From Tumidithrix helvetica (GTDB lineage Bacteria; Cyanobacteriota; Cyanobacteriia; Pseudanabaenales; Pseudanabaenaceae): a stretch of DNA of 64,000 nt. Where the stretch lies: contig NZ_CBDDRA010000004.1 of the NCBI RefSeq assembly GCF_965232925.1, positions 62,001-126,000 on the forward strand. The letters run 5' to 3'. A model generated the notes under the pieces. That model was given only the letters and a program-made list of their open reading frames with translations, did no database searches and was not told the DNA's origin. Made by a program: the position numbers and the translations under genes. Below are positions 50,986 to 60,654 of this stretch, piece after piece. Each line of letters starts with the position of its first letter. Position 1 is the stretch's first letter.

Positions 50986-52815
50986 ATGACCAAACTCCCA
51001 TCCAAAACCCCTAAGAAATCTTCAGAGCATCCATTCATACGGTTGCTGAACTACGGACATCACTACAATCCACTGATCGTACAAGCGACCACCTGTTCGA
51101 TTCTCAACAAGATTTTTGACCTTGCTCCACCCGCACTGATTGGGGCAGCCGTTGATGTGGTCGTCCAAAAACAAGATTCCCTGATTGCTCGTATGGGGAT
51201 TGTCGATATCCCCAGCCAGCTTTTGGCGTTATCGCTCGTGAGTGCGGTGATTTGGGGCTTAGAGTCTATCTTTGAGTATGCCTTTGCGCGATTGTGGCGA
51301 AATTTAGCCCAGAATATTCAACACGACCTGCGATTAGATGCCTATAGCCATTTACAGGAATTAGAACTGGCTTATTTTGAAGAGCGCAGCACGGGCGGAT
51401 TGATGTCGATTCTCAGCGATGATATTAATCAATTGGAACGATTTCTCGATGGTGGCGCGAATGAGGTATTGCAGGTTACAACCACCGTACTGATTATTGG
51501 TGGAGCCTTCTTTTACCTTGCGCCCAGCGTCGCGGGAATGGCGATCTTACCGATGCCCTTCATTCTCTGGGGCTCGATCGCTTTCCAAAGTCGGCTAGCC
51601 CCAAGGTATGCTGCCGTGCGCGAAAAGGTAAGCCTGCTCAACGGTCAACTATCGAATAATCTCAGCGGCATCACCACGATTAAAAGCTTTACGACCGAGG
51701 CATACGAGAAAAAACGAATTGAAATCGAAAGCAATCGCTACCGTCAAAGTAATCGCCATGCGATCGCGCTCAGCGCCGCCTTTGTCCCTCTAATTCGGAT
51801 CGCGGTATTTGCTGGGTTTATTGCGATTCTCTATCTCGGAGGTATTGAAACTGTGGCGGGAAGGCTCTCGGTCGGTGCTTATAGCGTCATGGTATTTCTC
51901 ACCCAACGACTGCTCTGGCCCTTAACCCGCTTGGGTGAAACCCTCGATCAATATCAAAGGGCAATGGCTTCCACCAATCGCGTTTTAGATTTACTCGATA
52001 CACCCATCGAGATTCATTCTGGACATCTGACGCTACCCCACAGCGATTTGTCAAGCACCCATGGAACCTCCTCAAAAATCAGAGGGGAAATCGAACTGCA
52101 TGATGTTACCTTTGCCTATAAGGATAGGCATCCCGTGGTTAAGGAATTATCTCTGCTGATTCCTGCGGGTAAGACGATCGCGATCGTCGGCGCGACGGGC
52201 TCAGGCAAAAGTACGCTCGTGAAGCTGCTCATGCGACTATATGAGATTCAATCGGGCAAAATTACGTTAGATGGCATTGACATTCGAGAACTGCAACTCA
52301 AAGATTTGCGCTCCTGTATCGGGTGGGTGAGTCAAGATGTGTTTCTGTTTCATGGCTCTGTATTGGAAAACATTGCCTATGGAAGTTTTGATGCCTCTGT
52401 CGATCGCATTGTGGAAGCGGCAAAGATTGCGGAAGCCCATGATTTTATCGAGCAGTTGCCTCAAGGCTATGACACGATTGTGGGCGAACGCGGTCAAAAA
52501 CTGTCAGGCGGGCAAAGACAACGCCTAGCGATCGCCCGCGCAGTTCTACGCAATCCCCCCATTTTAATTTTGGATGAGGCGACTTCGGCGGTGGACAACG
52601 AAACCGAAGCGGCTATTCAAAAATCCCTAGAACGCATTACGGTAAATCGCACCACGATCGCGATCGCGCACCGCTTATCCACCATTCGCAATGCCGATCG
52701 GATTTATGTAATGGAACGCGGTCATCTAGTGGAGCAGGGACAACACGAAGAACTGGTTGCACAGCAAGGTATCTATGCAGGTCTCTGGAACTTACAAACA
52801 GGACAGTTGAGTTAG
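50986..52815 (+). CDS. ABC transporter, fused permease and ATPase
   Basis: A 609-residue half-transporter of the MsbA/MDR exporter type. Six membrane helices occupy about 30-330 and the ATPase about 355-600: Walker A VGATGSGKST, signature LSGGQRQRLAIARAVL, Walker B ILILDEATSAVD and IAHRLST. It probably works as a homodimer exporting lipid or drug-like compounds. A fragment like its last residues (YVMERGHLVEQG) occurs at 56.6 kb. Confidence 0.93.
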   Translation: MTKLPSKTPKKSSEHPFIRLLNYGHHYNPLIVQATTCSILNKIFDLAPPALIGAAVDVVVQKQDSLIARMGIVDIPSQLLALSLVSAVIWGLESIFEYAFARLWRNLAQNIQHDLRLDAYSHLQELELAYFEERSTGGLMSILSDDINQLERFLDGGANEVLQVTTTVLIIGGAFFYLAPSVAGMAILPMPFILWGSIAFQSRLAPRYAAVREKVSLLNGQLSNNLSGITTIKSFTTEAYEKKRIEIESNRYRQSNRHAIALSAAFVPLIRIAVFAGFIAILYLGGIETVAGRLSVGAYSVMVFLTQRLLWPLTRLGETLDQYQRAMASTNRVLDLLDTPIEIHSGHLTLPHSDLSSTHGTSSKIRGEIELHDVTFAYKDRHPVVKELSLLIPAGKTIAIVGATGSGKSTLVKLLMRLYEIQSGKITLDGIDIRELQLKDLRSCIGWVSQDVFLFHGSVLENIAYGSFDASVDRIVEAAKIAEAHDFIEQLPQGYDTIVGERGQKLSGGQRQRLAIARAVLRNPPILILDEATSAVDNETEAAIQKSLERITVNRTTIAIAHRLSTIRNADRIYVMERGHLVEQGQHEELVAQQGIYAGLWNLQTGQLS

Positions 52816-53006
52816 CTTGTTTGGTTCCATTAAGAATTGATTTTGGAAGCGAGCGATCAGTCAAATTGGTCAGCCTTTGTCCGTATAACTCACCTAAAAC
52901 GGTAAGTTACCCGGCAATTTTCTGGATATTTCACTGTATTGGGGGTGTTACCCAGAAATTTTCAGTATAATCACCTAATCTAGCGTAAACACACTGAAAC
53001 TTTCCT

Positions 53007-53031
53007 TATAATACATAATACATAATACATA
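53007..53031. repeat. Short tandem repeat of ATACATA
   Basis: Three consecutive copies of a seven-base unit (AATACAT) 46 bp before the first start codon of the toxin-antitoxin pair. Such a repeat can vary by slippage. Confidence 0.6.
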
Positions 53032-53091
53032 GGTAGCTGTCCGCCTTAAGTGATAATACTAGAGTGAAATGATTGTTTGGGAATAATTGTC

Positions 53092-54105
53092 GTGGATAAT
53101 GACCTTACTAACTCTCAGCTTGATCGCCAAAATATCCTTAATAACCGTTATGCCCTAGAAAAAATTGAGGAGCATTTGGGGTTAGGGGGCACTCGCTATC
53201 AGGATGCTGTGGTTTTCACGAAACAGCAGTTAGCAGCACTTTTTGAGGTTAATGATGTCACCATCGAAAGATACATAGCTAGTCACAGTGAAGAACTGAG
53301 AAATAATGGCTATAAGGTTCTCAAGGGGCAGGCGCTTAAGAATTTCCTTAACACTACGGGTGGTACCCTCATCAATGAGGGTACCAAAATAACAGTCTTA
53401 GGTATATTTACTTTTCGAGCTGCTCTCAATATTGCTATGCTTCTCACAGAGAGCGATCGTGCCCGCATGATCCGCTCTCGTATCCTTGATATTGTGATTG
53501 AAGTAGTAGCAGAGCGATCAGGGGGACACACTAGATATATTAATCAACGGGATTGTAATTATCTGCCTTCTGCCTATCAAGAATTTAGTTATCGTCAAGT
53601 TTTTACCAATGCTTTAGATTCATACTTAGATATGGGAAAAGCTAAATATGGCATCTTTACAAATAAAATTTACCAACTGGTATTTCAGGAAAATGCTCAA
53701 GAATACAGGCAAATTTTAAATTTGGAGAAAAAAGATAATGTGCGCGATACCTTCTATGCTGAGGTCCTCAGGGCAATCGCCAGTGTAGAAAATGGTCTAG
53801 CTGAGGAAATGAAAGTTAAATCAGCACAACTAGGACGTAAACTCCAGTCTTCAGAATTGGATCAGTTGATTGAATACGCAGGGAATAACCCTTATCTCAA
53901 GCCTATTATTGAAGATGCCCGTACCAAAATGGCAAGTCGAGATCTTAGTTTTAGAGAAGCTCTACATCAAAAATTAATATCTTATATTCAAACAGTTCCA
54001 GAATCTGATTTCGAGAAATTCTTAGGCGAAGCCAGCAGATCATTGCAAGAGCAACTAGCCGATCCCGAAGCATTGGCAGTCTTCCAACGCCTCAAGGATA
54101 GATAG
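53092..54105 (+). CDS. DNA-binding partner of Doc toxin (RhuM-like antitoxin candidate)
   Basis: A protein of about 337 residues. The N-terminal third resembles a DNA-binding domain (FTKQQLAALFEVNDVTIERYIASHSEELRNNGYKVLKG); the middle (TFRAALNIAMLLTESDRARMIRSRILDIVIEVV) is like the RhuM/Bro-N-associated proteins found next to Fic/Doc genes. The C-terminal third is charged helices. Start is uncertain: GTG 53092 has GGGAA at a fair distance, TTG 53077 would add five residues. The Doc gene begins 3 bp after its stop, so it probably neutralises and regulates that toxin. Confidence 0.7.
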   Translation: MDNDLTNSQLDRQNILNNRYALEKIEEHLGLGGTRYQDAVVFTKQQLAALFEVNDVTIERYIASHSEELRNNGYKVLKGQALKNFLNTTGGTLINEGTKITVLGIFTFRAALNIAMLLTESDRARMIRSRILDIVIEVVAERSGGHTRYINQRDCNYLPSAYQEFSYRQVFTNALDSYLDMGKAKYGIFTNKIYQLVFQENAQEYRQILNLEKKDNVRDTFYAEVLRAIASVENGLAEEMKVKSAQLGRKLQSSELDQLIEYAGNNPYLKPIIEDARTKMASRDLSFREALHQKLISYIQTVPESDFEKFLGEASRSLQEQLADPEALAVFQRLKDR

Positions 54106-54108
54106 GTA

Positions 54109-54546
54109 ATGGATGAAATAATTTTTTACTTTGATATTGATCACGCAATTGAGGTTCATGATTGGATTATTGATAATTCAGGTGGTCTAGTTGGAATCAA
54201 CAATCTAGGATTATTAGAAAGTCCCCTTGCACACATTCAAAATGATAGCTACTATCCGAAAATAGAAGACAAATTAACTCATTTAGTATTTTCTATAATT
54301 AAATTTCATGCTTTTACAGATGGGAATAAACGTTCTAGCATTGCACTAGGTAGCTATTTTTTGGAATTGAATGGTTATGATTATGCAGTAAAAAAATTTG
54401 TGGTAGAAATGGAGAATATTGCAGTTTGGGTAGCTGAAGGAAAAATCAGTAAGGAACTATTAGCAGATATTATTGAAGCATTAATCTATGAAGATAATTT
54501 CAGTGAATCATTAAAACTCAAGATTTTACATGCTATATCAGGTTGA
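54109..54546 (+). CDS. Doc-family toxin (Fic fold)
   Basis: A 145-residue protein with the Fic/Doc catalytic motif HAFTDGNKRSS (about 66-76; HxFxDGNKR), which in Doc phosphorylates EF-Tu. It begins DEIIFYFDIDHAIEVHDWIID and includes NNLGLLESPLAHIQN, as in the death-on-curing group. It is cotranscribed with the upstream DNA-binding protein. Codon use and AT content are higher than in the housekeeping genes, which fits a transferred module. Confidence 0.85.
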   Translation: MDEIIFYFDIDHAIEVHDWIIDNSGGLVGINNLGLLESPLAHIQNDSYYPKIEDKLTHLVFSIIKFHAFTDGNKRSSIALGSYFLELNGYDYAVKKFVVEMENIAVWVAEGKISKELLADIIEALIYEDNFSESLKLKILHAISG

Positions 54547-54700
54547 GGTTTACTCCGCAGATATCAGGAAAAACAGCTAACAAATCACTGCACCCGACTC
54601 TATGAAAATCTGTTAGTAATTGTCAAAAACTTCTGTGGCGGGTGAGTTAAACCATTATCCTGTATCAAGAATAAATAGGATACTCGCTCAAGAACGAGGC

Positions 54701-55051
54701 ATGATAGAAATGAGAGATATAGCGATAATGTCTGTTGATACACCCCGTACTCCAGGATGGTTGCGGTTAGTTATCGTTTCGGACACACATAATGTTGATA
54801 TGCCTATCTCTCTTTTCCCAGAGGGTGATTTGTTGATTCATGCGGGAGACCACACCAAAAATGGACTGTTTTCTGAGCTTACTGATGCGGCAGTATGGCT
54901 GCGTTCGCTCGCGGATCGGTTCACTTACGGTGTCGTGGCGATCGCTGGAAATCATGATAAACCACTGGACGTAGAGACATGGCTCCAAGCCGCCCCCCTT
55001 TCGCAAACGGGAGAACTATGGATTAGACGAAGAGTAGGGAAAATTGACTGA
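54701..55051 (+). pseudogene. Truncated metallophosphoesterase
   Basis: The frame encodes the start of a calcineurin-like phosphoesterase: IVSDTHN, DLLIHAGDHTKNG and IAGNHDKPLD supply the first three metal motifs. It then changes to an unrelated end (from about AAPLSQTGELW) and stops at about 117 residues. The last two motifs (with His pairs, GHxH) are missing, so activity is unlikely. The break suggests a deletion in the island. Confidence 0.7.
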
Positions 55052-55229
55052 AGCTGAGGCACAACTAGAGCAATCTTTTCGCTCTGTATTTCAGAGCAAG
55101 AAAGAATAGCTGATTTTTTGATAGCGAAAGTCTAAGCCGTTGCTAAGTAAATCAATTTATCTGAACAATTCAAAAAAGGCTTGTTACAAAAAATGTTTGT
55201 GTAGTGCCTGTAATTGCTGCTACTTACCA

Positions 55230-55586
55230 TTAACCAAAGCCAAATACTTGCTTAATTGCCCCATCAACCCTAGCCAAATCTTCCCCACTCAACTGCCCCC
55301 GTACCCTCACCAACCTTTGCCGATGGTCGATCGGACGAGTCTGTAAACAATCCGCAATCGATCGTTTCGTTAATCCATTCATTGCCGATGGCTCCAAGTC
55401 AATATTCGTCGAGATACGCGCCTTTTTCTCATTCCATTCCGTAATCGGCACAACCTGAATCACAGGCACACGCGCATTGTAAACATCATTCGTCACAATG
55501 ATACAAGGTCGAACTTTCCCCGTTTCAGAACCTCTAGTCGGTTCCAAATCAACATCAATAATCTGCCCGCGCCGCAAACTATTCAT
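55230..55586 (-). CDS. mazF: MazF/PemK-type endoribonuclease toxin
   Basis: A 118-residue toxin of the CcdB/MazF fold: RRGQIIDVDLEPTRGSETGKVRPCIIVTND, then VPITEW and RSIADCLQTRPIDHRQRLVRVRGQLS. The key Arg and Thr region is present. I start it at 55586, where ATG overlaps the antitoxin stop (ATGA). MazF enzymes cleave single-stranded RNA at short sites; the recognition site is not known for this one. Confidence 0.88.
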   Translation of the reverse strand: MNSLRRGQIIDVDLEPTRGSETGKVRPCIIVTNDVYNARVPVIQVVPITEWNEKKARISTNIDLEPSAMNGLTKRSIADCLQTRPIDHRQRLVRVRGQLSGEDLARVDGAIKQVFGFG

Positions 55587-55810
55587 TCTGGCCAACCCGC
55601 GATCGCGTTATCCGTCAAAGCCTGCAAATCCGCATCCTCAGCATAAACCTCTGCATATAGATCCGCCGACATCTCCAACGAATATAATTCCTGTTGCAAT
55701 TTCCCCAACGCCACCCGAATCAATTCATCCTGATTCTGAAAACCATACTGCCAAGATTGTTGCACAAATGTCCACAACGACTCATCCAAATTAAACTGTG
55801 CTTGCACCAT
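55583..55810 (-). CDS. Antitoxin of the MazF-type pair
   Basis: A 75-residue acidic protein with an apparent ribbon- or helix-type DNA-binding start (FNLDESLWTFVQQSWQYGFQNQDELIRVALGKLQQ) and an acidic disordered end (EVYAEDADLQALTDNAIAGWPE). It precedes and overlaps the toxin, the usual arrangement for translational coupling. An AGAGG site stands before the ATG. Confidence 0.8.
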   Translation of the reverse strand: MVQAQFNLDESLWTFVQQSWQYGFQNQDELIRVALGKLQQELYSLEMSADLYAEVYAEDADLQALTDNAIAGWPE

Positions 55811-55919
55811 AAAACACCTCTTCCAAGCCTATTATTCTTTAGTCTAGCAAAGGTTTGCTGCAAAAATGTTTGTGTAAACCGTTAAAATAGTAGCAAAATC
55901 AGCCAACGAGTGATTTTCC

Positions 55920-56516
55920 ATGATTGCAGCCAAAGAAAACTCCCCGCAAATGACCCCAGAAGAATACTTTGCTTGGGAAGAGAAGCAACTAGAAAAACAC
56001 GAATTGATCGATGGTCAAGTTTACGCCATGAGCGGCGGCAGCGTTAATGATGGTCGTCTTGCCATCAGACTTACTGCCATGTTTGATCGTCATTTAGAAA
56101 ATACCAGTTGCATAGCAGGCAATTCTGACATCAAGATTAATATCGTTGCAACCAAAAACTATACCTATCCCGATGCCAGTGTCACCTGCGACGATCGCGA
56201 TAAAACCACAACCCAATACATTACCTATCCCTGCCTCATCGTTGAAGTTCTATCTCCTAGTACTGAGACATACGATAGAAGCGCCAAATTTAGACTGTAC
56301 CGCAAAAATCCAGTCTTACAAGACTATTTATTAGTTAGTTCCACCTCGATCGAAATGGATTTGTATCACAAAAACGAAGCAGGTGATTGGTTAATTATTA
56401 ACTACCAAGAAGGCGACACCATCGAACTCAAAAGCATTAATTTAAGCTTTCCCATTGAGCAAATCTATCGCAACCTCGATCTCGCACCAGAAACTGAATC
56501 AACCAAATTATCCTAA
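55920..56516 (+). CDS. Uma2-family (DUF820) restriction endonuclease-fold protein
   Basis: A 198-residue member of a very large cyanobacterial family with a PD-(D/E)xK core. YPDASVTCDDRD, PCLIVEVLSPSTETYDRSAKFRLYRKNP and QDYLLVS show the expected Asp, Glu and Lys positions. MTPEEYFAWEEKQLEKHELIDGQVYAMSGGS is the typical start. Function in cells is not established; it is often seen in mobile or repetitive regions. Confidence 0.9.
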   Translation: MIAAKENSPQMTPEEYFAWEEKQLEKHELIDGQVYAMSGGSVNDGRLAIRLTAMFDRHLENTSCIAGNSDIKINIVATKNYTYPDASVTCDDRDKTTTQYITYPCLIVEVLSPSTETYDRSAKFRLYRKNPVLQDYLLVSSTSIEMDLYHKNEAGDWLIINYQEGDTIELKSINLSFPIEQIYRNLDLAPETESTKLS

Positions 56517-56533
56517 CCCCCCTTCCCTAAACA

Positions 56534-56635
56534 ATGAGCCAATCAGAACAAGAACTCGAACAAAATCTAATTCAAAGACTTACTGGCTTAGGCTACGAAC
56601 CCGTCACCATTCACAATGCTGATGGATTTATGTGA
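56534..56635 (+). pseudogene. 5' fragment of a type I restriction hsdR gene
   Basis: The frame MSQSEQELEQNLIQRLTGLG, then YEPVTIHNADGF, matches the start of HsdR helicase/nuclease subunits. It stops after 33 codons, where sequence related to an ABC transporter begins. No other hsd gene is present nearby. Confidence 0.7.
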
Positions 56636-56844
56636 TGGAACACAGTCACTTGGTGGAGAAAGGAAAATATGAAGAGTTGCTGGCATCGAATCAAATCAAA
56701 AAGTCCCTATGGTGGAATGAGCAATTGATTACACAATTCTATAGCCTGCTCCAGCTAATTTTATTGGAGGGATTTGGGTGGCTTGGGGCTTTTTTTTGGT
56801 GGTCGATGGTTATGCCGTATGTTTTTGAGGATTTGAAAGCATAG
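56635..56844 (+). pseudogene. 3' fragment of an ABC transporter gene, out of frame
   Basis: The start MEHSHLVEKGKYEELLA corresponds to the last conserved stretch of ABC exporter ATPases (compare MERGHLVEQGQHEELVA at the end of the gene at 50986). It is fused directly to the hsdR fragment and followed by a membrane-like stretch of no clear origin. It records an illegitimate recombination. Confidence 0.55.
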
Positions 56845-57072
56845 TTTGAGGGCGAAGATGGCGAATTCGGCTTGAGGTGCTATCCAAGTAGCGAGGAAGA
56901 GAATGAGCGATTCGATGATCAACATCCAGTTATCTTCGCGATCAAGGCTTGTTTTATTAGTCTTCATGGAGCATTTTCTATAATTTGGTTGCCCTTGTAA
57001 TATCTCAAAAGCCTTGTAATAGCTGGTGAGTGACTTATGTATGAGGAGTGGGTGATTTTAGGATGAGTAAGC

Positions 57073-57078
57073 TATAAT
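57073..57078 (+). promoter_or_regulatory. Candidate -10 box before the NACHT gene
   Basis: TATAAT at 57073-57078, 24 bases before the ATG at 57103. No good -35 hexamer is visible at 17 bp. Confidence 0.35.
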
Positions 57079-57102
57079 GAGAAAAATTTTTTGGCAACAT
57101 TC

Positions 57103-59382
57103 ATGTCCAACCGATCACTAACCGCCACAACAGAAGGAATTAAAGAAGCTAAGATTGCATTGCAGGGAATGCGAATAACTCAGGACAAGCTGGCAAAACG
57201 GTTAGATGTGACGCGGCAACCAATCGGCAAGTTTTTTGGAGGTAAATCAGTCAGCAGTGATTTGTTTGTTAGTATTTGTAAGGTTCTAAACCTTAATTGG
57301 GAGGTTATTGCGGGCTTGCGCGCTAGAGATGGGGATGAGACGCTTCCAGCAATCGATTTCTTAGTTCAACAAATCCGTGAAGCGATCAGTGAAAGACTTC
57401 GGATGCAGTGTGGAACAATGCGAGTACTCGATATGCCTCAACCAATCGCACTGATAGGCGAAAATGGTATTTATACCAACGTAAATATTCTGGAACGTCC
57501 GACTAGGCTCAGAACTGAGCAGGAATTACTGAATGATGAGGGGATTCATTTAGTAGATGAACGATTACGTAGTATAGATTGTCAACCGGGATTAGATGTG
57601 GTAAGGAACCATCCACGGTTGATGATTCTGGGTAAACCAGGCGCAGGAAAAACGACATTTTTAAAAAATCTGGCGATGCAGTGCATCACTGGGAGTTTTG
57701 CAGCAGATAAAGTGCCATTTTTTGTGACGTTGAAGGATTTTGCTGAGGCTCCAGAGTCACTAACCCTAGTGGAGTACTTAGCAAAATCGTTGTCGAGTCT
57801 GCAAACGCAACCTTTTCATGAGAGGTTAAGTGGGATCTCCACTGTCAAGAGCGTCCAACAACTTCTCCAGAATGGACGTAGCCTTGTCTTGCTTGATGGG
57901 TTAGACGAAGTACGCAAGGAACATACGGAAAAGATGATTTTGAAGATTCAGGATGCGGCATTCCAATTTAGTCAAAGCCTCTTTGTCATTACATGTCGAA
58001 TCGCGGCAAACGAATATGTCTTTCAGGGATATGCGGTAGTGGAAGTCGCAGACTTTGATGACCAGCAGATTGCCACCTTTGCAGAGAATTGGTTTCGGGC
58101 AAAAAATGATTTCCTAAAAGCTACAACTTTTGTGAAGAGCCTTCAGAAGAATGCCCCGATTCGAGGTTTGGCAAGTAATCCATTGTTATTGACATTATTA
58201 TGTTTTGTCTTTGGTGAGAGCGGAGAATTTCCTAGGAGACGAGCTGATTTATACGAAGAGGGCATAAAAATTTGGCTAAAGAAGTGGGACGCAACACGTA
58301 ATGTCCAGCGAGATGAACTTTACAAAAAGCTGGATGTAAGGCGGCGAGAAGATTTACTCAGTTATGTTGCATTTCATACATTTTTGCGGAAAGAGATGTT
58401 CTTTAAACAGAAGAGAATTGAAGACTTTATCACTGAGTTTCTTCAGAACTTAAGGGATGTCGATTCCGATCCTGAAATGCTACGGACGGATAGCGAAGCA
58501 GTGCTGAAAGCCATTGAAGCTCGGCATGGATTATTAGTAGAGCGAGCGCGAGGAGTTTACTCATTTTCACATTTGACTTTGCAAGAGTACTTTGTTGCAA
58601 GAGAAATTAGCCTCACTAACCAACCAACAAAACAGATAGACTTGTTACAAATACTAATATGCAATTTCTCTGATCCACGGTGGCGTGAGGTATTTCTTCT
58701 AACGATGGAGCTGTTGCGGAATGCTAGTGATTTACTTCTAGAAATTAAAAAGGAAATTGATTCGCGAGTAGCCAACGATCAAAAATTACAGGATTTTCTG
58801 CGATGGGTGCAAGAAAAATCATTCTCTGTATCGACACCTTATAAACCTTCTTTGGTGCGATCATTCTACTACAGCCTCGCGCTTAGTTACTACAGCTTCG
58901 CACCCAAATTTGATTACGATCTAGCCGAAAAGCTTGATTCTAATTTTGATTGCAAATTCATCTATCCCACTCTTAAGTTAGATGACGCTCTTAATATCAC
59001 CTTGGATCGAGCTATAGGTGGAGCAGGTGTTTCTCTAAGTCATGATCTCTATTATTCATTGACACTTGCTGAGAATAATGAATTAAAGAATCAACTTCAA
59101 GAACTATACAATCGACATCCGCACGAATGGAGTCCGGAAGAGGAGGTTAGACAGTGGAGAACTACTGAGGATGGTCAATTATGGGTGCAAGACCTGCGTG
59201 CAAGCATGATTACTCATCGCAACATTGGTCAAGTTCTAGACTTTACCTCTAAGCAAATACAATTGTTGCGACACCACTATGATTCCAATTTATTCCTTTG
59301 GGAATGTCTCAACACTGCTTATGATGTTGACCGTGATATTCGAGAGCATATTGAAGAAGCGTTGTTCCTGACAGTTAAATAG
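57103..59382 (+). CDS. HTH-NACHT NTPase, putative anti-phage sensor
   Basis: A STAND-type ATPase of about 759 residues (ATG 57103; a TTG at 57091 would add four). Residues about 10-75 form an XRE-like helix-turn-helix (RITQDKLAKRLDVTRQPIGKFFGGKSV). The NACHT module follows: Walker A GKPGAGKTT (about 177-185), Walker B LVLLDGLDEV (about 261-270), VITCR, and the winged-helix arm (SHLTLQEYFVAREI). The C-terminal 220 residues are helical without LRR, WD40 or TPR that I can recognise. Bacterial NACHT proteins of this type are linked to phage defence. No separate effector gene is next to it, so a C-terminal or HTH-driven output is possible. Confidence 0.85.
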   Translation: MSNRSLTATTEGIKEAKIALQGMRITQDKLAKRLDVTRQPIGKFFGGKSVSSDLFVSICKVLNLNWEVIAGLRARDGDETLPAIDFLVQQIREAISERLRMQCGTMRVLDMPQPIALIGENGIYTNVNILERPTRLRTEQELLNDEGIHLVDERLRSIDCQPGLDVVRNHPRLMILGKPGAGKTTFLKNLAMQCITGSFAADKVPFFVTLKDFAEAPESLTLVEYLAKSLSSLQTQPFHERLSGISTVKSVQQLLQNGRSLVLLDGLDEVRKEHTEKMILKIQDAAFQFSQSLFVITCRIAANEYVFQGYAVVEVADFDDQQIATFAENWFRAKNDFLKATTFVKSLQKNAPIRGLASNPLLLTLLCFVFGESGEFPRRRADLYEEGIKIWLKKWDATRNVQRDELYKKLDVRRREDLLSYVAFHTFLRKEMFFKQKRIEDFITEFLQNLRDVDSDPEMLRTDSEAVLKAIEARHGLLVERARGVYSFSHLTLQEYFVAREISLTNQPTKQIDLLQILICNFSDPRWREVFLLTMELLRNASDLLLEIKKEIDSRVANDQKLQDFLRWVQEKSFSVSTPYKPSLVRSFYYSLALSYYSFAPKFDYDLAEKLDSNFDCKFIYPTLKLDDALNITLDRAIGGAGVSLSHDLYYSLTLAENNELKNQLQELYNRHPHEWSPEEEVRQWRTTEDGQLWVQDLRASMITHRNIGQVLDFTSKQIQLLRHHYDSNLFLWECLNTAYDVDRDIREHIEEALFLTVK

Positions 59383-59607
59383 GTTGAGAGAAAAGAAGAG
59401 AGGACTGATGATCTAAAATCTCCTCTTGTCTCCTGACTTTTTTCGTTATCTTTTTTGGTTCTGGCAAGAACACTGATAGCCCGATCTCGCAAAGCTAATT
59501 CTACCATTACTAATGGTGATTAAATTAAGATTACTGACAACCAGCTTTCGGGTATAACCCTTGTTTGAAATGACTTTCAGAGATGCTAAGAAAAGTAATC
59601 TCTCCTT

Positions 59608-60351
59608 TTATACATTCATCCAACCAAAGTGACTCAATCCCTCTAAAATCCCGGCAGCACAGGTTTTACGAGCAAGATAAACATTAGATCTTTTGTTTGC
59701 CTCATACCATTCTTTAAGCTCTGGCTTAGGATTTCCTACAATAATTCCAAAAGTATTTTCAGTAAAAAGCGTAATATCATTACCAGAATCACCACAGGCA
59801 ACTGTACGATCACACGGTACTCCTAAAGCTTCCCGAACATAACTTAAGGCTTTCCCTTTACCACTTCGCTCAGGTAACACGTCAACATCCTTATTACTAC
59901 TGTAAATAACCTGTGCCTTGATATTTTGTGCCTTAAGTTCCTGCTTCAAATCCTCTAAAATAGCTTTATCTTGAGGTTTTAGATGAAAGCTAACTTTAAA
60001 AAGACCTTGTTCTGAATTGGGTTGAGGCTTTAACTGCTCGTACTCACTTGCAATCTGCCTAACTATTTCTACATCCCAGTCTTTCGAAAGATGGTTTGCC
60101 CAATTTCTATCCATTTGTTTGTCAGCAGTATAAATTTCTGATCCAACAGAAGTGATAAGCCTATCGGGTGGAAGTAAATCAACTTCGGATTCTAAATCTT
60201 GGTATAGTTTGAGAGATCGACCTGTAGCATAAACTAATTTACTCCCATAGGTCTTACGATGTTCCATAAAGAACATATTGAATTCTTGTAGAGATGCACG
60301 ATTACCTACAAGGGTAGCATCTAAGTCTGTAACTATCAAAAATGGAGTCAT
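59608..60351 (-). CDS. Sucrose-phosphate phosphatase-like HAD hydrolase
   Basis: A 247-residue class IIB HAD phosphatase with motif I DLDATLVGN, motif II VYATGRS, Lys motif and motif III CGDSGNDITLF. RLITSVGSEIY and VYLARKTCAAGILEGLSHFGW are typical of the sucrose-phosphatase/S6PP family that releases sucrose from sucrose-6-phosphate. No sucrose-phosphate synthase is nearby. Complete and intact. Confidence 0.88.
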   Translation of the reverse strand: MTPFLIVTDLDATLVGNRASLQEFNMFFMEHRKTYGSKLVYATGRSLKLYQDLESEVDLLPPDRLITSVGSEIYTADKQMDRNWANHLSKDWDVEIVRQIASEYEQLKPQPNSEQGLFKVSFHLKPQDKAILEDLKQELKAQNIKAQVIYSSNKDVDVLPERSGKGKALSYVREALGVPCDRTVACGDSGNDITLFTENTFGIIVGNPKPELKEWYEANKRSNVYLARKTCAAGILEGLSHFGWMNV

Positions 60352-60654
60352 TTTCGGAATTCTTTAACTGTTTAATCCTGAACAAAGCTAATTTTAACAC
60401 ACAGAAAAATCAGTTTTTTTGTACTAAGTTCGTCTTTACTGCACCATAATTGTAGCTAAATCAATTGAGTAATTAGCGCAAAGCACCTCTTTTTGGATAT
60501 AGGCTCGATCTGATTTAACGAATGATCGCTGATCCCTTTACATAGAATTAATATGCTGAAATTCTAGTCTTCGCTCCAAAATTATAAACTGTCATTCTCG
60601 CGATCTCGTTTTATTGTAGAAGATCGAAAGTAGACACCAAGATATTGGTGTCTA
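60352..60654. other. Intergenic region with a small inverted repeat
   Basis: No gene. A perfect 10-bp inverted repeat (TAGACACCAA, 60631-60640, complement 60645-60654) lies immediately before the IS remnant and could be part of its left-over border. Confidence 0.45.
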
